Assembly: GCA_900128585.1 (NCBI GenBank)
Contig: LT642396.1
Location: 1 to 19,642 of the forward strand
Source of the DNA: Stramenopiles sp. TOSAG23-3
Taxonomy: Eukaryota; Sar
Reading direction: 5' to 3'
DNA length: 19,642 bases
Shown: piece by piece, positions 7,564 through 14,798 of the stretch
Position numbering within the stretch: the stretch's first letter is position 1
Layout: each line of letters opens with the position of its first letter
Made by a program: the position numbers and the translations under genes
The notes under the pieces: generated by a model
What the model saw: the letters and a program-made list of their open reading frames with translations, nothing else
Databases searched by the model: none
Told to the model about the DNA's origin: nothing

Positions 7564-9447
7564 TCAATCATCCGCATAAATATCCCTGAACTTTTTCTTG
7601 GATGCAGTCCTGCTTTCCTGCATTTCAAGCTCTTTCAGCAACGAGTCCAATTCGACATCGTCGTCAAAATTATTGCTTTCAGAAAGTGGCGTGAAGCAAA
7701 AACACACAATAGAACAGAGCACTACCACAATGCTTTTCTCTGTTTGGGTAGACCTCCAGTACGAGTAGGCCAACAGAGCAACGACGACCCCTAGCCCGGC
7801 CAAAGCGACGATCAACATGAAATTTGCATTGAAAAAGGAGAGAGTGGGGCTACACATTGACACACTTGAAGCCCCAATTTGACCGTGGTGCTTACCAACC
7901 GGGCATAGTTCGCACGAACCACTGCCCGTCCCCCCAGCGCGTTCATTGTACTTCCCAGATTCGCAAGCCATGCATTCACCAGATAGCCCGACGATGGAAT
8001 TGTATTTCCCAGCCGAGCATTTTGAACAGTACAAGAATTTGGTTTGCCCATCGATGTACTCTTTTGTTCCTGGGGAACACCCCACAGACGCCAGAATCCC
8101 ACGGTTGTAGCGGCCTTGGTTGGATGCAAGGATAACTTCACCTGAAGCCGACACTGCCGAAGCAATATGGTTGATTTCGCAAGTGTCGCCTTTTTGGGGT
8201 TCTTCAAAATCTAGCGGAGAGTCAGAAGCGTCACAGCGAACCGTGTAGACCGCCCCACCAATGTTGTCTTCTCCTTTGTTGAAGCGGCAAAGTGTGACAA
8301 ACACACTGCATGGGTGCTTTTCTTTATGTAGGCGGTACAAAACAAGCGCGCTTGCAGATCCTGGAAACACTTGGGTCACCACATCATATACGAACGAGTC
8401 CTTGATCACGGTGTATTTGTAATCCTCGTCATCTATACATGCCACAGAGTGGCCGTCAGAGTCCTTCAACTGTATGTTGCACGCGGTGGCTAGCAACGCC
8501 CCCGATGACGTTCGAAGAAAAAACAATATTCGCCCGTTCGCAGGCAAATCATTTGGACCGGGGGTAATGTCTAATGCGGCATGTTGTATTCTAATTTGTG
8601 AAATCTTCTTTTCTGAAAAAGTCGTAGGCTCCCCGTGGCAATGCAAATCTTGTATTGTGCAAACAAGCAGCTCGGGCTTCATTTGGTTTTTCCAATTGCT
8701 GTACACCACGAGGGCACTTTTCCCAGAGTGAATAGCTGCTATTTGTAGGTTCTGTGGCTGGATCTGCGTGGGATTCTTCACCAGCACCTTGGGAGGTTTC
8801 GTGCATACCAGGGACATGTTCTGGTCCACAACGCGACAAACCTGCCCCTCAACCCCCACCCCACCAGCCTTTGAAACCCACACAAACACGATCTCCCCAT
8901 CTTGCCTACCGTTGTACTGCATGCCTTGCAGCATGCTTCCCCCCGAAAAGAGCTTCATTTCTTCGCCGCATGTAACGTTTGAAGCACTGCCCAGAACTCC
9001 GCCAAAATTGCATGGACGAACCCAACCGTCGCTGTATTGGTCGGTATATGCAAGAACAAACCGCCCGTTTATTGTTTCCGAAAGGGACACGACGTCGATC
9101 TTCATAACCGCAGCAGCGTGGAAGACGTATGGGCTGGTGCACTTTTTCAACTTCGTCTGGTCATAATTTATTGGCTTTAATGGATCAACGTCATGGTTGT
9201 CCAGCCTGCAAACTTGAAAAGTGCCGAAACGTTTGTTCTTCCCATCCCGATACGCAACAGCGACGTCGTAAGGCTCCCTAGCCAAGCCCAAAGCTACTTC
9301 TTTCACACTATTTGCTTCAAAGTAGACCGGAATCGTGCTTCCAATGCTGTAAACTGCCCCTGGCGGCTCTGCTCCCGACCCGGCCACCAAGAGGAGCAAT
9401 CCCAACACAACCGAAAAATGCACGCTCTGCATATTTTCCCGTGCCAT
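7564..9447 (-). CDS. Receptor-like type I membrane protein: seven-blade repeat ectodomain plus three Cys-rich repeats
   Basis: This is a 627-residue surface protein. A signal peptide covers residues 1-26. Seven similar units of about 60 residues follow, each with a hydrophobic strand beginning G/S-x-(V/I/L)-V-x-x-Y and a second strand ending in Cys (C80, C146, C204, C263, C323, C387, C457). The spacing is 58-70 and the count of seven suggests a beta-propeller. Residues 457-532 hold three short Cys repeats with C-x2-C-x2-G-K-Y spacing (C474/C477, C492/C495, C512/C515, closing C532), like ephrin-receptor-like or TNFR-like modules. A transmembrane helix spans about 543-563 and a second hydrophobic stretch spans 572-588. 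The tail is acidic then basic (594-627) and has no kinase or other enzyme. The ligand is unknown. It lies in tandem with the U-box gene, whose outer domain has a related Cys module. The start ATG has G at +4. Confidence 0.82.
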   Translation of the reverse strand: MARENMQSVHFSVVLGLLLLVAGSGAEPPGAVYSIGSTIPVYFEANSVKEVALGLAREPYDVAVAYRDGKNKRFGTFQVCRLDNHDVDPLKPINYDQTKLKKCTSPYVFHAAAVMKIDVVSLSETINGRFVLAYTDQYSDGWVRPCNFGGVLGSASNVTCGEEMKLFSGGSMLQGMQYNGRQDGEIVFVWVSKAGGVGVEGQVCRVVDQNMSLVCTKPPKVLVKNPTQIQPQNLQIAAIHSGKSALVVYSNWKNQMKPELLVCTIQDLHCHGEPTTFSEKKISQIRIQHAALDITPGPNDLPANGRILFFLRTSSGALLATACNIQLKDSDGHSVACIDDEDYKYTVIKDSFVYDVVTQVFPGSASALVLYRLHKEKHPCSVFVTLCRFNKGEDNIGGAVYTVRCDASDSPLDFEEPQKGDTCEINHIASAVSASGEVILASNQGRYNRGILASVGCSPGTKEYIDGQTKFLYCSKCSAGKYNSIVGLSGECMACESGKYNERAGGTGSGSCELCPVGKHHGQIGASSVSMCSPTLSFFNANFMLIVALAGLGVVVALLAYSYWRSTQTEKSIVVVLCSIVCFCFTPLSESNNFDDDVELDSLLKELEMQESRTASKKKFRDIYADD

Positions 9448-9931
9448 TTGGTTTATATGGACTTGCTTGCCTCTAATGAACGTTTCCTATCTATCCGTTT
9501 TATTTTTTTCCCTCTACATGTACAATTGTTATATGACTGAAAGACATTAAATGATTGAAGTCGGCGGGCCGGTGTACTCGTTACATTATCATCATGTGAC
9601 ATCATAATAATATTTTTTTTGTTAGGTTGGTAGTATATATTTACTACCAGAGGGAATATAAAGTATAGAAATATTATTATAAATAATGATAATAAATATA
9701 AATAATAATAATCAATAAAATATAAGAAGAAGCCATCATCATAAATTATTCTTTTTTTTTATTTTTTTATTTTTGATATTTATTATGAACTACCAACTCT
9801 CCCATATTATACAAAAAACAAAATATAGTATATTCATATACCCCCCACCCCCCGTGTACTACTTCTGTTTTTTTTTTTAGTAAATAAAATTCTTAATTAA
9901 AATAGAAAAAATAATTTAGAAAGATCATTTA
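9448..9931. other. AT-rich spacer between two minus-strand genes
   Basis: This holds the promoter side of the propeller gene and the 3' side of the U-box gene. It contains an 8-bp-arm hairpin, tggtagta and tactacca (9628-9649), many AAT/ATA simple repeats and a C-rich run near 9841-9853. No gene was recognised. Confidence 0.5.
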
Positions 9932-11242
9932 TCATTGCACTCTTTCGTTTTCTTCATCCCTGACGACGTATTTGCTCTTTCCTTTCTTACTCGATTCGCT
10001 TTCAAAAACCTCCTTTCGTTTGCACTTGGTTTGGATGTCCCCACCTTTCTTTTCCTTGAAGTCGTCTCCTCCTGCCCGACTTTGTTGTTCCCCATTCGGC
10101 TTCTCCTGCACCTTCAGCGTTTCTTCTTTCCAACTTTCTATCATCGATCTTAAGCCGTAATTGGGAACCAGAACACCGTCGGGCAAACGCAAGTTTGTCA
10201 CAGGGCTTCGCAGAAAATAATTCGGCCTCAGACTTGTCCACTCCAACTCACTGCATCTGTGGCCACATCTGTCAAACCACTGCTGGATTGATTTAGTTTC
10301 ATAAGTGTACCCGTCGGAAGCGATAACAGGACGAATCATTATTTCTTTACTTATCGGACAAACGAAGCCAGGTGGTACTTTTGCACCGTTATGTAAATTT
10401 TCTTCGATTCGATCGGTAATTTTTCTCTCCGCTCGAAACGCTTTTTCTTCGATTTCCAGCATTAACTTTACTGCATGCCAGTCTTCACACCTTTCCCTTT
10501 CTTCTTGCCGAATCCTTTCCTCATCCATCTCCAGGTTCTGCTCCCTCCCTAACTCAAGATCTGCTTCATAATCTGAAAAAGAATCATAAGAATCCATTGC
10601 TTCCAACCGGTTCCCAAGCCGCTCTCTCTGCCTCTCTATATAGCGTTTTTTTAACCATTTCCTCCACCATAAAAAAAAGAGAAAGTAAAGTAGTAGAGCA
10701 GCAGCAATAAAACTCCCCATAATCGCCCAGAAACCATCCACATCGCTACATAACGAGATCGAATCTGCACCAGGGGCCCACCAACTCGTCCCCTTAAAAT
10801 TTGTAAAGGGCCTGTCCGTGGGGCACATTTTGCAAATTGCGTCTGCTCCACCTGGAGAGTAGGATCCTTTAGGACATGGCGAACATTTTGGAATACGGCA
10901 AACAGTGCGAGCCCCCATCTCTGGCTTTCTTGTGGACGATGTTGCCAAGTTCAATATGTACTGAATATTTGGTTCCGGGTTTGGTCCAAACAACGGTTTG
11001 GAATACGGTAAAATGCGAACACAACCCTTTGGAAGCATCTTCATAGTTCCATTTCCACTGTAACCTTTCATCAGAGGATCAAACGCTGTATTAACCAAAG
11101 CTGCATGCTTGCATCGCGCCTCACTTAAAATTAAATCACAAGACTCTTCGCTGTCCCCTGTTCTGTGTCCACCTTCGTATGTGTACTTGTACCTGGTGCC
11201 TTCACCCGGTCCACATTCCAACAAACGAAGACTTTCGTTCAT
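9932..11242 (-). CDS. Membrane-anchored U-box E3 ubiquitin ligase-like protein with Cys-rich outer domain
   Basis: This is a 436-residue protein. Residues 1-168 look extracellular, with many Cys residues, N-glycosylation sequons (for example N64-G-T) and an ephrin-receptor-like module at about 115-165 (C-S-P-C-P-K-G-S-Y then C-K-M-C-P). One transmembrane helix lies at about 171-193, followed by a strongly basic stop-transfer RKWLKKR. Residues 200-280 are a charged helix. Residues 288-372 form a U-box: PPGFVCPISKEIM, PVIASDGYTYE, W322, S346-P-V-T, then L-V-P-N-Y-x-L-R-x-M-I-x-x-W. There is an extra segment with C326 and C330 before S-P. U-boxes recruit E2 enzymes, so a receptor with cytosolic ubiquitin-ligase activity is inferred. 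The tail is K/E-rich. No signal peptide precedes the outer domain at this ATG, and the true start may lie in an upstream exon. Confidence 0.8.
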   Translation of the reverse strand: MNESLRLLECGPGEGTRYKYTYEGGHRTGDSEESCDLILSEARCKHAALVNTAFDPLMKGYSGNGTMKMLPKGCVRILPYSKPLFGPNPEPNIQYILNLATSSTRKPEMGARTVCRIPKCSPCPKGSYSPGGADAICKMCPTDRPFTNFKGTSWWAPGADSISLCSDVDGFWAIMGSFIAAALLLYFLFFLWWRKWLKKRYIERQRERLGNRLEAMDSYDSFSDYEADLELGREQNLEMDEERIRQEERERCEDWHAVKLMLEIEEKAFRAERKITDRIEENLHNGAKVPPGFVCPISKEIMIRPVIASDGYTYETKSIQQWFDRCGHRCSELEWTSLRPNYFLRSPVTNLRLPDGVLVPNYGLRSMIESWKEETLKVQEKPNGEQQSRAGGDDFKEKKGGDIQTKCKRKEVFESESSKKGKSKYVVRDEENERVQ

Positions 11243-12030
11243 CGCTCCAACCTAGTAACATACAGTTTTGCAATAGATGATTTTCCTTGAACGAAAGAAA
11301 TATAATTAATTCCATTCACATTTCCCTTTCGAGCATGTTCATACCCACCAAACTCGAATTTTCTCTCTCTCTCTTCTAGTTCAATTATATTAGCTTCATC
11401 ATATATCATTCTTCGGGTCATCATCATCATCAAACATTTATTATATAATAATACCAGTACCTTACCGGTAGTACGTACACAACAGCAGCAGCAATAATAA
11501 ATAATACAAAAACAAACAAACAAAAATCAATAATTTGGATTTGAAGAAGTAAGTGGTAAGTGCTAAGCTTATTTAGTGTCTCGTGTGTGTGTAGGTGTTT
11601 GTCACTCTCTCTTCTTTATTTCTTTCTTCTTTCTTATTAATATAGAAATTTGATGATGATGATTATAGTCACAGTACCGCCGGTTGTTTGTTCTATTATT
11701 ATTTTTAAAAATTTTATCAGAGAGAAGAAGAGAAGAATGCATTCAGCACGATTATTCTTGCTTCTTAGTAGTAATTCCTCCCCTTATTATTACTATGGTA
11801 TTCTTCTTCTTCTTTCCTCCGCCGTCCGTGCATTTAAAAAAAATAATAATTTAATCTCTACTATACTAATATTCTTTTAATCTCCGTGTGTATGTGTGTT
11901 TGAAAAGAATGAGATCACAAGGAAGGATTTTATATTTATCGTAGAATCAGTGGACAAGAAAGTGTTGTGAAACGATCGATGGAACGGACAGTTGGTTCTA
12001 TCGTTTTACCCCAGAAAGAAAACAGCGAGC
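11243..12030. other. Divergent intergenic region between the U-box gene and the K+ channel gene
   Basis: About 790 bp lies between two divergent ATGs. It contains simple repeats: CT near 11361-11376, CAT/ATC near 11418-11431, GCT on the minus strand near 11484-11492, GT near 11582-11592 and ATG near 11653-11664. On the minus strand a GTAAGG donor-like site (11465-11460) and an ACTAG acceptor-like site ending at 11252 could bound an intron of the U-box gene. No RNA gene was recognised. Confidence 0.5.
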
Positions 12031-13281
12031 ATGGAAGAAGAAGACGATGGGAGAAGTATTGTGAAAGAAGCGTCGCTTCCGCGGCTAGTGCAGCGTGATA
12101 GCCACCGTGTGCTGAAGAAAAATAAAAATAATAAAAAGTTGATTCAGGCAATTTTATTATGGGTTCTCCTAATTGTATTAGGTGGACTGGTGTTTCATGT
12201 GTGTGAGTTCGAGGGTCGCGAAGAGGAAGTGCGGCAACAGGAGCTTCACTTCGAGTTGGTGAAAGAGTTCTTTCAGCACAACGACACAGTCTTGGCATTT
12301 CTGAACGAGCATTACACAGTGTTTGATGATAGCACGTACGCCCACAACTGGGGTTACTCCGACAGCATTTTCTTTGCATTTACTCTGTTTACAACGATTG
12401 GTTACGGCAACACTAGCCCGCATACATGGTGGGGTCAGTTTTTCGTCATCGTTTTCAGCGTCGCCAGCATTCCTGTTGCCGGTGCGGTGATCATGTTTTC
12501 GTCCGGCCGAGCGTTACACCTCTTGCGAGTCGCGTACACATTCGTGAAAAACAAGTTAAAGTCTTACGATGCCGAGAAACACAACATTGAGAAAGCGTTC
12601 CAGCAGTTGAATGATAATAATACTGGCACCCTTGATATAAGAGAGTTTCTGGATGCTATGAAATTGTTAGAGATACCATACGACGTTGATGCCGTAAGGG
12701 AATACTTTGGAACCAAGAAATGTGTTAACCTCGAGTCTTTCTCAGGTCTGGTGAGAGAGTTGGACCTGGACATCATCGACGTGGCAACGCGTTCTGCACA
12801 GTTAAAGATTGCAGTTGCAGGTTTAAGTGTCTTATTTGCGATGTTAGTGTTTTTATTGCACTCAATAGAGGGCTGGACTTTCTGGAAATCCTTTTACTTT
12901 TCATTCGTGACGTTGACGACGGTGGGATTAGGAGATGTAGTCCCCCAATCTATCCCAGGGCAGCTGATTACTATGGCCTTCGCCATGCTCGGCCTTGGAC
13001 TTCTTTCCATTATTCTTGGATTGCTTGGGTCTGAGTTTCACAAACGTTCTAAAATGATGCGCAGGAGAGCGGAAAGGGCGCGTGGGGCGGTGAAAGAGAA
13101 ATTGGTTGCATCAAAGAAAAAATTCGATAAGCGAAGGGAAAGTGTGTCTTGGGGGTGGACGACGAACAAAAGCGACGACAGCGAGAAGCTAACACGAGAC
13201 GCAGGTGCGTTGGAGTTGAGCCAGATAAAAAATTCGTGGGTGCAAACGCCCGCAAAAAATCGTTCTTTCACGGTGGCATAG
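12031..13281 (+). CDS. Two-pore-domain K+ channel with EF-hand-like central linker
   Basis: This is a 416-residue four-pass K+ channel subunit that would dimerise to make one pore. TM1 is about 36-56. A long helical outer cap of about 50 residues contains C58. Pore 1 has the filter TTIGYGN (121-127). TM2 is 136-156. TM3 is 259-277. Pore 2 has the filter TTVGLGD (296-302). TM4 is 312-332. The cytosolic TM2-TM3 linker carries an EF-hand-like loop at 194-205 (N-D-N-N-T-G-T-L-D-I-R-E) with Gly6, Leu8 and Glu12 in place but Asn at position 1 in place of Asp. A second, degenerate EF half follows at 217-243. The C-tail is basic then polar. Plant TPK channels carry EF hands at the C-terminus, so this placement differs from them. 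The start is the first ATG, with A at -3 and G at +4. K+ selectivity is well supported; Ca2+ control is inferred. Confidence 0.92.
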   Translation: MEEEDDGRSIVKEASLPRLVQRDSHRVLKKNKNNKKLIQAILLWVLLIVLGGLVFHVCEFEGREEEVRQQELHFELVKEFFQHNDTVLAFLNEHYTVFDDSTYAHNWGYSDSIFFAFTLFTTIGYGNTSPHTWWGQFFVIVFSVASIPVAGAVIMFSSGRALHLLRVAYTFVKNKLKSYDAEKHNIEKAFQQLNDNNTGTLDIREFLDAMKLLEIPYDVDAVREYFGTKKCVNLESFSGLVRELDLDIIDVATRSAQLKIAVAGLSVLFAMLVFLLHSIEGWTFWKSFYFSFVTLTTVGLGDVVPQSIPGQLITMAFAMLGLGLLSIILGLLGSEFHKRSKMMRRRAERARGAVKEKLVASKKKFDKRRESVSWGWTTNKSDDSEKLTRDAGALELSQIKNSWVQTPAKNRSFTVA

Positions 13282-13366
13282 ACATTGAACCCCCCGTGTT
13301 TTTAGTAGCAAAGTTAAAGCGTGAGTTCATTTTAAAGTGATAAGTGGAATTATTATACAGAAGTAA

Positions 13367-13786
13367 TCACGTAACATCACTACTACAACGACAAAGAAGT
13401 TGCTTTTTTCTCGACACACGTGTTTCGTAAATTGTTGAGTTCTTCATTATTTTTATGTTCGTAGTGCGATGCCCTATGTAATGTTCTTAGCAGGCTTACA
13501 TCATTGTTTTCGTGGATTTTAAGCGGCAAAATTTCATGTTACGTGACTTGTACTTATATCTTTTCAAATACGTAGAAGTATTCTGAATTTCCTATCAATG
13601 TATGATTTCAGGTTCAGAAATGGCTAGTGTGGCGTAACACCGAAACCATATTTGATGCTGTATAATGTTATGAGTTTGGTAATTCGCCATTATCTGCAAT
13701 CACGTAACGTACATTATGTTACGTAATACTTAGTACCAACATTAATATTCTAAATATGGCCAAATCCGCCATCAAATGTTACGTAA
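13367..13786. promoter_or_regulatory. Cluster of five TTACGTRA-type sites
   Basis: The 11-nt word atgttacgtRa or its reverse complement occurs at 13367-13377 (tcacgtaacat), 13536-13546 (atgttacgtga), 13700-13710 (tcacgtaacgt, one base different), 13716-13726 and 13776-13786 (atgttacgtaa). The 13700 and 13716 sites face each other. Flanking bases differ between copies, which favours binding sites over a copied repeat. TTACGTAA and TTACGTGA are classic bZIP half-site palindromes (C/EBP, PAR and CREB/ATF types). Binding by such a factor is inferred. Only one related word (atgttacgttt, 1954-1964) was found elsewhere in the window. Confidence 0.55.
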
Positions 13787-14166
13787 ATATTACAGGCACA
13801 TACAATCAGAAAAATGCCAGAAAAACGCAATAATGATTATATTTCGAAAATTCCTATGTAAACCAAACCAAACCGGCTTGGCGGCTATTTTGATATTATT
13901 TGGGTGATTCTGGCCCATTGACTCATTTTGAAGGAAAGGACCCAAATTAAATTGTTTTAATTTAAAAAAAGGTGTAGTAAGTCAATCGTCAATCGTCAAT
14001 AAACGAAAAGCTGTAGAAATGTAAATTTAGTATCAGATATATATATACAATATAGGACTATAGGAATAATAATTTATATTTCAATCAATCAATCAAACTG
14101 ACTGACTTTAGTATGTCTCTTTCGTTTTCTTAAAAATTAGATATTTCTTAGTGACGATCGTTTAAC

Positions 14167-14206
14167 CGTTCGCTCGTTCGCTCGTTCGCTCGTTCGCTCG
14201 TTCGTT
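14167..14206. repeat. 8-bp tandem repeat (cgttcgct)n
   Basis: Four exact copies of cgttcgct and a fifth imperfect copy lie in tandem. It is a microsatellite or minisatellite in the intergenic DNA between the channel and the cyclase, and is likely to vary in length. Confidence 0.9.
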
Positions 14207-14798
14207 ATTATAGAGAACCATAACTAACTATATTCACCATTTTTAAAGTGTTGTAGTTGAATGTTATTTTCATATTAATTAAGTAACTGGCTATGCGCTG
14301 ATGAAAAATGGACCATTTAATTAATCCAACCATATTCCATGTTGTACAATGTATATTATTAAATAGTTTAAACGCAAAACGGCAAAACGATATTCCTATA
14401 AATCAAAACGAATGTAATATAAAGATACAATACAAAATAAATCTATTCTTGTGTGTTAAAATACGTTGGATTATATAAGTATATTACATATATAGATAGA
14501 TGGACATGATTGTTGTTTTTTTTAACGATGAAGAAGGAGCTGTTGTTCCAAACCGACATTTTCTATTTCTTGATGCTATTTATATGTTCAAAGAGACAAT
14601 GTTAGAGAGGTGGCATTTAGATTATTTTTTTATGAAGTCTTCAACGATTAAAAGTATGTCACTTATCGGATGGAAGAAAAGGAAAGTGTGAAAAGGAGAG
14701 AAAGGGATACAAGAAGGGGGATGAAAAGAAAAAACGAGAGAAGAAAACTGTGATTAGTCTCTTTTGTGCGTGTGTGTTTGTTTGTTTGTTTGTGTCAA

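Larger units (their letters stand above)
13282..14798. other. 1.5 kb intergenic region between K+ channel and cyclase
   Basis: This is the longest non-coding stretch in the window. It holds five TTACGTRA-type palindromic sites between 13367 and 13786, a 7-bp tandem repeat gtcaatc at 13981-14000, TCAA repeats at 14081-14096 and an 8-bp tandem repeat at 14167-14206. A 63-codon ATG-initiated ORF (14500-14691, +) lies here but has no domain or signal, and I do not call it a gene. The last few hundred bases are expected to be the cyclase promoter. Confidence 0.6.

Noticed and set aside
14500-14691. 63-codon ATG-initiated ORF upstream of the cyclase
   Set aside because: It has no domain, no signal peptide and a base composition like the surrounding spacer. 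It could be an upstream ORF, but nothing supports that.
13282-14798. Possible CRISPR-like or origin-like array suggested by the many short repeats
   Set aside because: The repeats are simple microsatellites and isolated palindromic sites without regular spacers; the locus is eukaryotic.
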